The notes below the pieces were generated by a model. That model worked only from the letters and a program-made list of their open reading frames with translations. It did not search any database and was not told the origin of the DNA. Both the position numbers and the translations under genes were made by a program. From Mugil cephalus (taxonomy: Eukaryota > Chordata > Actinopteri > Mugiliformes > Mugilidae), in NCBI RefSeq assembly GCF_022458985.1, contig NC_061773.1, positions 2,114,001-2,178,000 of the forward strand: 64,000 bases of DNA, given 5' to 3'. Below are positions 36,688-52,461 of this stretch, piece by piece (the stretch's first letter is position 1; every line of letters begins with the position of its first letter).

Positions 36688-39356
36688 CCTGGGTTGCCTT
36701 GTCTGTCTCCTCTCCGTGCCCCGATCCTCACCCTGCTGTCCTGAACCCCAACACAACTCACCGCAGAGACTTAACGGATGTCTCCTCACTCCCTTTAAGA
36801 GGGCCTTGGACATGAATTACCATAAAATTTCTTCTCACCTCTGACATCATTGGGAGCTTGCAGACTAGCACCACCCCCTTCAACAACATTAAGTACAGTT
36901 TGGTTCACATTCTTTTTAACATTACACCTGAGGTAATGATTAATGGGAACAGCTTTTTCTTTTTTCTTTTTTAACTGGTGAGCCATATTTAATATTAATT
37001 GATTCCTTTTTCATTCTGCATGTCAATATTTTAAATGCAATATCTCCAAAACTGTACAGTAACACAAAAGAAATAACAGATAGAGGGAGTGTTAATAATT
37101 TAAATTAAGACAAAGTGACGGAGATTCTCAATAAGTGCATTACTGGAAACCCAATAAGTACCTTCTTTACGTCATAAATGAAAATGTTAGCCCGCTTTGG
37201 GATGGAGAGCACTGAGAACTGCGCTCAAAGCTCAAGTCATGCCAATGTTTGACATATGCCCTCACAGCTATGTGTGCATGTGCATCACAAGATGAGTGTG
37301 GACCAGGCAAATCAATAGCATCCTTTTATTTCCTCCACCATTCCTGAGCATCCGCCTGTTCACCTCAGGCTGCTGCAGCGACGCAGATGCACCCGTGCTC
37401 GGCCTCAGAGACAGATCCTCCTTCATTAGGCCAAAGTTTCATTCTCACGAGGATGAGGAATACATTTAATGTTTAACGACTGCAACCACTTTTCCATTTT
37501 ACGTGGCATGTTTCACTGCTGTATAAATGTGTTTGTACTGGTTTCTAACTACAGTGTTTTGCTCATTTTTACTCTTTTCTCTGCAAATGTAAGTTGAAAG
37601 AAGAACTGTGTATGTGTAGCATCGTCAGTAGATGGACGAAGAAACGAAACATCCTCATTAATTATTTATGATATTCTGGTTTAAAAACTGTATTCTACAA
37701 GGTTGGAAAGGTTTAAAAATATTAAAATCAACAAGAAATCTTTTACAGACTCATATATTATTTGTATATAAACCTCATAGAATATATAAATTAACAATTA
37801 ATGGAAATAGGAAGTCACCATATTTACTGTAAACTTATAAATATTTATAATGGTTGAGGGTTTATTTTACTGGCACTTTAATTTTCTGTTTTTATTGTAA
37901 GTATTAATCTCTTTTTGTTTTTGATTATGACATCGGTTCATTAAATTAATTATAATCAGCAGAACATTTTTCTGAGATCTTATGACAGCTGATTAGTAGT
38001 TTTCCCAGAGATGTTGTCTCATGCCTGTGAGACTGATCACGACTACATGTGACCTCTCATGTGCTCACAACAGACTTCAGGAGGGAAATAAATCCTCCCA
38101 CAGAACACCTGACTTAACATACCGCAAAGAGGTATGAGTTAGCTCCAATCCTCATTTGTCTTTACATTTTATTATCTTAATTTGGGGATTTTCTGGAATT
38201 AAAAGAGCTTGAAGAGAAACCATGTAAAATCATCATAAATCTGCTCTCTTTCCAGGAATATTCCTGGATGTTATGTGTTGCATCTTCAGAAACTTCTTCA
38301 AATATAATTAACAATTGCATTTTTAGCTGCTGACAATTTAACTGTGAAAAATGCAAAGAAATAAAAACAGAAAACACTCTCACACGAGCACTCTCTTTTC
38401 AGGCACTGGTACTAAATGAGGATTTAGCATTGACCAAGAGCCAGATCAATAAGGCCATCTGGTTCGTGAAAAGCCAGCACAAGATCAGACCAGACAGTCA
38501 AATAAGTTCACACAGGAAGCACGCAGGAATGGTCATTGGGTGTATTCACAATGCCAATTAGTTCTATGTGTTCATCATTTGATTTCTTCATTATTACAAA
38601 TACAAAAAACATAAGATTTGAATAAAACAGAAACACAAAGCAGAGCCTTAGGTTATATAAGACCTTCAGAGGAAAAGAAATCCACATCAGAGTGATAATT
38701 CAGGGAGAACAAGAAAAAACCTAGGGAGCATGGAGGAGGCATTCAAAAGCAGTTGGATATATCACTTTGCTATATAAATCACAATCGCCAAACTAACCAG
38801 CTTTGGAGCAACCAATTTAAACTGACATATTGCTACAGACGTGATGAAATCAGATGTAACTGGGACATAGAATACCACATATAAATTTGCTGGGAACAGA
38901 GGTGTCAGGCCTGTGGGTGTTGATCATGTGCCCTAGTGGTATAAAGGCTTTGTAAGTGTGTTAAGAGCAACAGGGGATGTTTCTCCATGCGGCAGGGGAC
39001 ACGTAATGATTTCTAAACAGTCCCAGTTCAAACACAGATCAATACAGAGCCTTTAAAAATCACATATTGGTATTGGCACAGCAGAAAAAAAGTGAGATGT
39101 TGAAAATAACAATAATGATTTCTGTATTCTTTGTGTTCAAATGACTCCAGTGCCGCTGAGCTTTGAGTGATGTGGCCTAGACGTCCTTAAATCCTGCTTT
39201 TTTTTTTTTTTTTTTTTTAACATTCAAATCATTCCTGTTTTTTCACTGTTTATCCCCAAACTCTGTGGCAGACTAAAAGACCCAGTTTGTGTCCCCCACT
39301 GTCCCCAGTTTGATCCCACCTGGGGGCATTTGTTACCTAATTTCAACAGAGGGGGC

Positions 39357-39494
39357 GCTTAAACAGGAACCCAGCAGGTCCTCTTTGCCTCAGGGCCCAT
39401 TGAGTGTTGGATGAATCCATTTTGGTGACCAGAGGGAAACACAAGTGAAACCTTAGTTAAATAGACCTTTTCCACAGATGTTTTTTAACTGTTA
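39357..39494 (+). repeat. Direct duplication, copy 1
   Basis: Starts 'gcttaaacaggaacccagca' and runs through 'tgaatccattttggtgacca' to 'tccacagatg'. It pairs with 40101-40241 at roughly 90% identity by eye. Confidence 0.85.
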
Positions 39495-40100
39495 AATGAA
39501 CCTTACTGCACCTTGTTGCAGTAATTGCTGGAGCAGTGGGATCATTAATGTCATTAGTTACACTTGTTTTTACAAATCAAAATGTCCAATGTGAAAAATG
39601 TCAGTGAAATGGTTGACTTAAGATTAACAAGGGAAAAAAATAGTTTGTACAAGTTACTGGTGGACTTTCAAAAGAGGACTGAGTGACTGAAATAAAAACA
39701 GAAAATCTGAAAAGTAAATGATCATGTTACACTTACTTCCCCTAGATAGCACTAGTCATTCTCCATTAGTTTCTACAGTAGACAGATGTAGTCCATTAAT
39801 ATGACATTCACCAGAATGCCAAACAGCATGATCTGTGTGAAAGAAGTCGGTGAAATAAATAAAACAGCGATTCTTTATGCATTTAAAGATCTTATTCAGA
39901 TTTGTAAAACAGCTTTAAAGGCTCTAGTGTTTCTCTGGATTGTGTGGCCACATGATGTAGGAAGATTAGTGATCCATGGATTTAAAATATACAAGTATAC
40001 ATCTATTCATATATAAATTGTTTGCCATGTTATGTGGCTTTCTCCTTGTATGCAGCATTTTGTCACAACTGTATCATTATTTTTTCCAGAGCTCTAAAAT

Positions 40101-40241
40101 GCTTAAACAGGAAACCAGCAGGTCCTGTTTGCCTCAGGGCCCAGTGTTTGATGTGTTTGATGAATCCATTTTGGTGACCAGAGGGAAACATAAGTGAAAC
40201 CTTAGTTAAATAGACTTTTTCCACAGATGTTTTTAACTGTT
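40101..40241 (+). repeat. Direct duplication, copy 2
   Basis: Second copy of the 39357-39494 block, about 745 bp downstream in the same orientation. It has a small insertion after 'cagggccca'. Confidence 0.85.
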
Positions 40242-40843
40242 ACATTTGGCACCACAACTCTAAACAGTTGTGGTACATATTGATTTGCATGTCACAGAAT
40301 ACTGAGAGCATTGCGTTAGAAATGCCCTTTATAGTTTCTCCTTTTCAGATTAATGTTGTGCTTTTATCCTCACCATGATGTGAATATAACCCTTTGTTTA
40401 TGTCTTTTTTTAAGTGGTATAAGAGTGTTGCTTACATAAAACTTATCTTTCAATTTAATGACTGTAAAAACAAATGATTGTGCTTTTATTGACGTGAATT
40501 CGTGTTAGCAAATTATAAATATTTATTCATTCTCTATAGGGTAGAGTGGGGGAAGGAGAAGCATGTAGATGTGTGGTATTTTTATTTTTATTTATTTATT
40601 TATTTTTTTTACAGTCGTCTGTAATATCTGTTTAGTCACAGTAAATCTGTCTCAGGCTAAGAAAACACTGTATTTCGTTTTTCGTTTTTTCAAATGATGC
40701 TGCGGGAAAAAGTGAGTTGGATCCCTTGAGGTGAATTAAACCTTAACGCACACTGAGGTACAAGTTCATTTACGCAAAAAAATAAAAATATTCTACACAT
40801 TAATAAGGTAGGAGATACAGCAGAAAGAACGACTTTACAATAG

Positions 40844-41349
<506 letters not shown>

Positions 41350-41699
41350 GGTTGGTAGAAAGAGTGTCCTCGTTGACTTTACTAAAAAAAATATTAAATA
41401 GTACTAATAACTCAAACTTTGGGACATGTTCTGTCAGTTCTTTCGAACGTTCATTACGTATAACGTCATCGCCGTTCGACCATGTGACTTGCGAGGGGTT
41501 GTTTGTTCATTGCCCCTTTCTTATCCCGACAGTACGCGACTCCATCTCCAGATTTTCGCTCGCATCTGTTCGCAACAAAACTAAGAATAAGTACTGACGT
41601 TATATTTAAGATGCGTTTTATCAATTTAACAATAAAAGGTTCGAGGTTTTCCACAGGGTATGCTGCTCGTTAGGAAATTGCAAAATACAAAACAAGATA

Positions 41700-42066
41700 A
41701 CACCGGAAATAATCGGTGAGTGTTGATGACAAAAACGAACGTCCCCGTCACAACGCGGGAAACGCTGTTGTGTTGGTTCAGTGTTTTCTACAGCAGAGTA
41801 TCCGCCAGGCTAATCCACATATTAACCGACACTATCATTACCAGGGTCTACAGGGGACAGTTTCCTCTGTTTATATCTACTTTACTCTGACCTGACAGAG
41901 ACCTCGTCCCCGGCCCTTGGCGTGTCCGGACCGCGTCAGAAGAAGCCAGAGGAGCCGCTATTTATGCGTCGGTCGACGTCTGAGCAGTTAGCTCCGACAC
42001 AAAGAGAGGGCTCTCACTAACCAGCTGAACATCCACCAAAGCTGCCCTTACGTTTAAAACAATACG
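41700..42066 (+). promoter_or_regulatory. cdk2 promoter and 5' UTR
   Basis: GC-richer than its surroundings, TATA-less, and directly upstream of the cdk2 ATG. It contains an Ets-like CCGGAAAT (about 41703-41710) and an E2F-like GCGGGAAA (41755-41762, reverse complement TTTCCCGC). Both fit a cell-cycle gene. Activity is inferred. Confidence 0.5.
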
Positions 42067-45032
<2,966 letters not shown>

Positions 45033-45797
45033 GTTCTTCAAAATATCAAGCTGCCTTAACGCCAGCCATATGAGAGCAATAAGCACAGCCTTGCCTAGCT
45101 TCATGTCCTTGGCTGAAATGGACAGAAAAAGTGGACACTACGGAAGACGACACCGGGTGTCTAAAACCAGCCGCTGAGAAGCTAGATCAGAGGGTTTTTT
45201 GCGGTTTCCTTCAGCCATAATGTTATAATTGTTGTGAGCGTTCAACTGTAATTTTCAAAATTATTATTTTGCATATTTATGTGCCACAACCATATCTGAT
45301 GTAAATGTTATCTTTGACAGTATAGTTATGTGCTATAGTATATCCCAATCTCATTTCCATGTTATCTTATAGGGTGTCCTAATTGAAGTAGTCCATTCAG
45401 AAGAACATGTGGTCGAACAAGTTTGTGGGAAAGTGCAAATAACAAGAATGAGCAGGTGCGATGAAACTGTTGGAGCTAAAACAGTGTGGGATTGCAGCAC
45501 TATTCTCTTAGGTTCACTTTTTATTTCAGTTGTATTCAATGTTGAGGTCCAAAATGTCTTGAAGTAATTTTAAAATGGCACCTTTTTGTTTTGATTTTTT
45601 TTTTTTTTTTTTTTTTTAATGTTTAATACTTGTTTAGGTTTGGATTCTTCTCCTAATAGAATTGGAGGATTCACAAGTTTGACTCATTGTAATTCAGATT
45701 TTACAGGATTTAATATGCTGTTGCATCTTTCTTACTCTGGATTTTGTCCGAATGCAATCAGCTATTTTTATAGATGTTTATTCACAGTTTGGAAAAA

Positions 45798-45803
45798 AAT
45801 AAA
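45798..45803 (+). terminator. Candidate cdk2 poly(A) signal
   Basis: AATAAA about 770 bp past the cdk2 stop. Confidence 0.5.
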
Positions 45804-46344
45804 CATGCTTAAATAACTGTTACTGGTTTCATATTTTATTTACTCAGTCTTAGTTTTGATGTGCAGATTTCTTTATTTTGAAGATTGCATTGGCAAACTG
45901 TTAGGTCTGGAGTAAAACGTGCCAAATATTTTATGAAACCCAAATACAAGAGTCAGTCTCTCCTTATTCAATTCAGGTCACACTTCATTAATCTTAAGCG
46001 ACTTGACTACAGGCCCACAGGCGCATTAAGGGGCAGGAATTTTTGTGTTATGCAGCTGAGTTATTAAAATAGAGGGTTGTTGTTCCGATAAGAGGTCATT
46101 TATCTCTTTATGCATTGAATGGAGATGATAAGGTTAATGGTTCAATATAATTCAGCAGTCACTCAACAGAGTGTGTCCGCCTGCAGAGTCTGAAGCCGGG
46201 CACAGACGCACCGTGGTCCTGTGAACCAGGTCTCCAAAGCACTTCTCATGACACACTCCCTCTGGGTCCGATCAAGTGCACACAGTCCATCCATTTCACC
46301 ATTCATCCAAGACCCCGCGTTCCCCGTGAATACAGACGGCACCG

Positions 46345-46387
46345 CCTATACAATATTAGGAAGGTGGTCATAATGTTCTGCCTGATA
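46345..46387 (-). repeat. Terminal scrap of Tc1/mariner-like element
   Basis: 'caatattaggaaggtggtca' followed by 'taatgttctgcctgata' is the reverse complement of the left end of the family. Confidence 0.55.
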
Positions 46388-46598
46388 GTAGTCTTCATCA
46401 GAGGTCTCCTTCATCCACCTGCTGCTCCACCAGCATTTAGAAATAAATGTTCATTCTTTACTCTCACTTGATCTCTCCTTGTTGAATTCAGTAAAGTGTT
46501 TTTAAGCTGATTTTTAGGCCTTAACTAAAAGTTAAGTGTTTAATAATTAAATATAAATATAATTCAAATAAACCAACAGACTTCCTGCTATATGAGTT

Positions 46599-46604
46599 TT
46601 TATT
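46599..46604 (-). terminator. Candidate olfml3 poly(A) signal
   Basis: Minus-strand AATAAA about 1.5 kb past the olfml3 stop, which would give a long 3' UTR. Inferred. Confidence 0.35.
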
Positions 46605-48145
46605 GGTCACGCCAGAAACAACACGTCAGTCAATACACATGGGTCACCTTCAAGTAAAGTGTTGCACTAGATAAAGAAGTATAACAGTGACTTAACACAG
46701 TACAACTATTTAAAATGCCAACACTGTGTGTGGCAAAGTAGAAAAAAAAATCCTATATATTGGGTTTAATATGTTTGTACATACTGTAGCTACACAGAAA
46801 TCAACAGACTTTGTTTTGTTTAACAAGTGTGGTGTTTCTTATTAAGGTGAACTATCATAACAAACAATAATTTGAAGAAAATGTTATATTCAGGTATAAA
46901 TTACTGAAAAGATTATTTTAGATATACAATTAAAGTAGTGGTGCAATCTGCTGAATTCATTTTATTTAGCAAAAAGTACTGGAGTATACACTAAAAGGAG
47001 AGAGTGCTAGCCAGCTAGCAGTTTCTTTCCAAGATTCATTGCAGATCTAAGCTTCCGTACTGTAGTGAGATACTATAGTTGGATGTAGATGTTTTTTGGA
47101 GATGACAGTTGTTGGTTTTTATGCAGATGAGAAAAGAAGATTGTTAAATCAATAAAGCTGAATAATTCAGGACTTTTAACTTTATCTTTTGAACCAAACT
47201 TTTTCTCTTTACAGATCTGACAAGTTGGATGCTGCACATACTTTTACTTTGCAAACTTCATAAAGCGACTGCACAAATTAAAGTATGCAACTATGAGCAG
47301 TGGGAAGAAAAAATAAGCTTCAATAAATGTGATTTCTATGGGAATCAACACACTATTCAATGTGCTCAGCAAGGCTGTGAATATTTCTGTTGTAGAAAAA
47401 CAAAAATGTGTCAAAGGAAGTATAAAATGGACAGATTTTGACAGTGTGATCAAAACAAGTGGTCTTAGAGTCATTTAAAAGTATGAGTGTTGCTTATTTG
47501 CATACCCTTTATGTGAACAAAAAAAAGGAGTAGTCAGAACAACCACCAGGTTAGTACAGTAAATGATTCCAGTCCAGGAGATAGAGAAATGATTGACGAC
47601 AGAAGTGCAGCGTAGTCGTATTGGAAATAAAGGTTTTGGGCTGTCGTTAGATTGTGCTTTAGACATTGGACGTCACATTAAGGACCAGTATTTGTTTCGT
47701 AACTGGCTCCTATACTACAAATCACAAACTCTTAAAGCTGACAAAATCGATTTTAATCTATGAGCAATGCACGTGATGTGATGTATAATGTGAAATATGT
47801 TGATTGACATGCTTCAAAATAGGCATTCATTGCTTCCTATTGATTTACACAGTGCATAGAAAGGTCATGATGACAAACTCATACAGCGCGATTGAGTCGT
47901 ACATTGCAGCACAGTCACAGTATTGATTTCTCAGAGTTCTTATGTAATTGTTGTGTCTGGACTCAAATCACTTCTAATAATGAAACTGGTTGACGGAAAG
48001 TTCAAGTAAGTTTTAAGAATCAAAGGGTGAGAAAACATTTTAAATCCTGCACTATCTGATTTGAAATGATCAGCAGTAAGGGGACATTTGTAGTTTAGGA
48101 GCTAAAACATTTCAAAGTACTGGCATGCCTAAGTTATAGTTTAGC

Positions 48146-51100
48146 TCAAATTTCTAGTTTCTTTTTCATTACGAGCTTGTAGAGGATCTGGTAGCCATCA
48201 TCCCAGGCATAGAGCAGCTTCTCCTTAGGGTTGTACTTCAGACTGGAGTGAGATCCGTAGCGTTTTGGAAAGTAAACCAGTGGTGCTTCCTCGTTGGTCA
48301 CCATGCCGTTGACGTCAAACACACACTGCACCCGTGAGCGTCCGGGCTGCTTGGTGTTGTAAACCACATACAGAGTCCCGCAGATGACAAAGGCTGCCTC
48401 AGCGTTCTCCCTCGGACAGTTTGTGTCCCACATCTGCTCAATGTCGACCGAGCTGCCGTCCAGCTTGGCCAGAGAGATGTACCTCTCGTTCTGCCGCGTG
48501 GCGTAGATGACCCACAGGCCTTCCTCGTCCACAGCCAGGTCCATCACTGTCTCTGGGTTCAGCCCGTACACAGGGACGTGATCCTGCGCTGGGAACACCG
48601 CACTGTCCGTCACAGAGTTGTTCCTGGTGTCATATTTAACCACCGTTATGTCTTCGGCCTGATTCACGTAGTAAACGTGGCTGTTGAAGACCACGTGTCC
48701 CATGCCTCGCCAGGCAGACGGCAGCTTCACATTTGTGGAGAGAGACATTCCTGGCGAGCGGGTGAAGTCTTGCACAGAGGCAAACTCATTGAAGGTGTCT
48801 TCATCTGTCCCGTTGAAAATGTAGACCTTCCCTGAGACTCTGCTGGTGTCTTTGGTCCACATGCCCTTTTGCCCTCCAACTCTCTTCAGGATCTTCATGG
48901 CTTTTATTGTGGAGATCATGTCGCTGCAGTCTGAAATTAGACCGGCACAGATGTTACATGACAGATGGCCCTCCTCCAACATCCTCTTCAACATGTCAGA
49001 GATATTTTTAACGGAAGCTTCTTTGTGGATTTCCGTTAGATTTGGCATGTACGTACACTCATGGTGCCAAGAGGATGAATCCTTCTGGCACCAAACTGTC
49101 ACTTAACCAGTGAACTATCTCAGCATCTATTAGATCAGTTGATGCAGACATTGCTGTTGCTGTTGTGTTTGGTCGTGTCCAAACCCAAAAGACTAACTAA
49201 AGATGTTGGGGATCCTGTCATTTGAAAGCCTTGACTACTACTGGATTCAACTTTAAGTTTATTTGTCCAGTTGTTTGGTTTATGACTACAAATCTGTGAA
49301 AGCCTCTTGTCTTTAGTGGTAATAGAGATGCAGAAAAGTGTTGCCTGTGTAGTTTAAAAACAGATTGAAAGCAGTATTGGTGAGTCTCACTGATCCACTG
49401 GGTGAAAAACTGACCTCATTATTTTAGGACATAACTAAAAAGAATTAAAAAAAAATACTTATCTTCTCTAGTAACATGTAGGCTTGTAGTCTACCATCAC
49501 AAACATTGTGATACATTGTGTTCATTGTAACAAATACTTCATATCTCACCTGACAGCTTTAAATATTTGGTCCTCTGCTTCTCCTTCACCTGAGTCACCT
49601 GCTGCTCTATGAGCTTGTCGTCCACGTCCACGCATGGCTGAGCCCCATTCTGTGTCTCCAGGTAGTCCAGTTCCCGCTCGACCCGGTCCACCCTGGTCCC
49701 CACGCCATCAAGATTCATTCTCAGTGTCTCTTTTTCCTTGTCCAGGTTCTCCAGCTGGGACACCATCTGCTGCTTCAGCTCCCGCAGGTCCGAGGCATAG
49801 CGGGTGGTTTGTTCCTGCCACAGAGAGATCCTGTCCTGTTTTTAAGAATAGTCATTAGTTGCATTTGAGTCAAACACAAGCACAGATGGTCAGACATGCC
49901 CCCATCTTGTCTGTGATTTACAGTGTCTAATACACAGATGTGTGATTTACAGTGAATATACAGTTGAAGACATATATTTTTTGAAAAATGACAGATATAT
50001 TTATCCTTTTGTCTACTTATAAAACCATAATACAGTCAAAGTTAGATGATGAATATGGGTTTTAAGTATAGACAGCTTTAATATATCGGAAACACTGAAC
50101 AAATCAACAAAATTGTAGATAAATATGTTTCAGAGGAAAATTTGTAGAGGATCCTTTTACTGGAAATGACTGCCTGCTAGACATAAACCCACAGACATCA
50201 CTAAAGACTGGGGTTTCCTCCTTTGTGATGCCTTGCCAGGCCTTTACCACAGCTGTTTGCACGTGGGTCTTTCTGCCTTTGGTTTTGAGTTCAGAAAATC
50301 AGATGCAGCTGGATTGAGCTGAGATCAGGAGACTGACTTGACCATTGCAGTATATTCCATGTCTTTATCATCAGAAACGAAGCATTCACGGCACATTTTG
50401 GATCATTATTCATGTGCACAGCTGAGCACTGGCCAAATCAGATTTGTCTGAATCTAAACAGAAATTATGATGGAATTGATGTATTGTTCTTTTTATAGTC
50501 TTCTTCTAAGATTTTACATTGTTGCATTTGGGTGGATGGCAAAAGAAGGATTTCACTGTGCAGGGAAACAGGTTTCTATACTGTGCATGTGACAATAAAC
50601 TCTTTGAATCTAGAATCTCTAATTATCTGACTATTGCTCTGATTTGTTTTGTTTTTCCAGACAAAGGATGGCCGGTTTCACTTGAATTGACTGCTCCTAC
50701 CAAGTGCCTCTTAAAATCAGCTCCAGGTGATGAAAGAAGAATTCAACACTTGTTAATGAAACAGACTTTGAATTAAACATCCAGTTACCATGGTTCATTG
50801 AAAGAAAGGTGCGCTGCATCTCAAAGAATTTATGTAACTACCTTAAATGAAGGAGTCTTCACTTTCAGACCACGGTCATTATATAACTAAAACTTAAATA
50901 TGTTTTCCAGCGTAAATAGCTAAAACTACCAAAGGAAATTATGTCAGCATCCAATAATATGTACTGAACTGTAAATGGGTTTTTTAAAGTCCTCTAGGCC
51001 ATAATCTTCCGTTCTTTTCAGTCTCAGTAAGTACACTCCAACATGAAACCATAATAAGGTGGAAACCCATCCTTCAAACAACCAGGTTCAGCCCACTCAT

Positions 51101-51694
51101 GGCAAACATGCATGTAATCTGCTCAAATGTCTCACAGCAAAATGCTGAATGCTGCCAGCTTAGCTCTCTAGCAGACACTGACCTCTGACCTTGCAGCGGA
51201 GAAAGGAAATGAAAAGAGATCGTCTTATGCAGGTGACCAATAAACGTCAAGCTTAGAGAGCAACGAAGGGACCGGAGGACGGGGATTATGTAATAAGAAA
51301 GTAGCCATAATATTAAACAGAATTATGATTCAAAAATGAACATCCACTAAATACATTTTTCTTTTTTTTAAATGATGTAGCAGTCCATATGCTGAAGTGT
51401 TTCACATATTCATATCATAACGACTGCTTTGTAACTCATAACCAACGCAGGAAGCACATAGTGCCCGTACATTTGAAAAGCTGCATTTTCCAGTATTTGC
51501 CCACATCTGCATTCCATTGGCTTTTGTCCCTGGAAGTTTCCTTTCAGAGGTACTCTGGAGCCAAGGGCTCGGCAGGGAGGTGAAGGGAGTCTTACCTCAA
51601 TAGCAAGCAGCCTCCGCTCCAAGTAGTCAATCAATGCTTGGTGTTGAGCTCTGGCGACGCAGGCCAAAGTAACCAAGAGAACAAGTCCTCTCAT
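48146..51694 (-). CDS. olfml3: Olfactomedin-like protein 3, complete
   Basis: 389 aa in 3 exons: 51596-51694, 49550-49835, 48146-48930. Human OLFML3 is about 406 aa. It is a secreted matrix glycoprotein that family knowledge links to BMP signalling and dorsoventral patterning. Signal peptide MRGLVLLVTLACVARAQ is followed by the conserved QALIDYLERRL. The middle exon is coiled coil (LRELKQQM to RVERELDYLETQN). The last exon is an olfactomedin domain: MKILKRVGGQKGMWTKD, PVYGLNPETVMDLAVDEEGLW, CPRENAEAAFVICGTLYVVY and YNPKEKLLYAWDDGYQI. The paired Cys in SDC...NCPREN are present. Fish may carry olfml3a and olfml3b; I cannot tell which. The exon 2 acceptor was chosen as AACAG|GACAGG because it alone keeps the IEDRISLW frame. 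Confidence 0.93.
49960..50470. repeat. Probable DNA-transposon remnant in olfml3 intron 1
   Basis: Sequence such as 'gatgcagctggattgagctg', 'agatcaggagactgacttga' and 'ggatcattattcatgtgcac' resembles a common fish DNA transposon interior. No frame survives. Family uncertain. Confidence 0.4.
50530..50625 (+). repeat. LINE-like 3' tail
   Basis: 'gcatgtgacaataaactctt' followed by 'tgaatctagaatct' resembles the 3' end of fish L2-type elements. Confidence 0.4.
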
Positions 51695-52402
51695 TTTGTG
51701 TCAGATCGCTCTCTTTCAGCTCCCGTAAAATCCTGACTGGGGTTCAGTGAGAGTGTGCGGAGTAGATTCCCAGAGGTGGGCTGGAATGTTTTACTAAGCT
51801 GTCTGGGAGGAGCCAGAAACATCTGGTGGAGATGGAAGCAGAGAGAGGACAAGACAGTGTTTTATTTTATGTTATTTTATTTTTATTTCATCTTAAAATG
51901 ATTTATCTGAATTTAAAAAGGCTGGCCGCATCATTTTGTTAGAATACAGGACAAGGAATACAGTAGGTAGGTGGGGAAATGTGAAGAGAACTGAGAGCTG
52001 CTCACCGTACCCCTTCAAGTCAAGAGTGAGAAATGAACAAAGTCCCTTTATTCGAGATAGACCTTCATTCTTGTCTGTAAACACATGTCTGTAAACACAA
52101 ACACAAGAAGTAGAGGATGCAATCCGTCTGCCTGTCTTTTACATTTTTAACACAGCAGTCGCTCTCTGTGGACTGTCCCTGTACCAACAAGGAATCAACT
52201 GTCTGAGGTAAATAACTGTGTAACTTTCCAGCTGCAGTAATAATACAGTAATAATACTTTCCATAGCATAATAAAAACAAGAGTTAGAAGAGGGGACCAC
52301 AAAGCAAAGGGAATAAATAGTGTTAAAATATAGCTCAGGTCTCTAATGTACCACCAGGCATTACACAAATACACTGAATACACTTCCAAATTGAGTTCTT
52401 AA

Positions 52403-52461
52403 AGGAAATGATGCTCTCATTATTAGAATAACATATGCTAATAATGAGAGCACCATTTCCT
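52403..52461. repeat. Near-perfect 23-bp inverted repeat with 13-nt loop
   Basis: Left arm 52403-52425, loop 52426-52438, right arm 52439-52461. The arms pair at 22 of 23 positions (one A/C mismatch) and share the core GCTCTCATTATTA. Confidence 0.9.

Larger units (their letters stand above)
36850..40830. other. Intergenic DNA between pmel and cdk2, left part
   Basis: No gene recognised in about 4 kb of AT-rich sequence. It holds a poly-T run (39200-39219) and a direct duplication listed separately. The pmel and cdk2 promoters point away from each other across this gap. Confidence 0.6.

Noticed and set aside
51410-51595. Extension of the first olfml3 frame past the donor
   Set aside because: A GTAAGA donor at 51595 and conserved continuation into exon 49550-49835 show this is intron.
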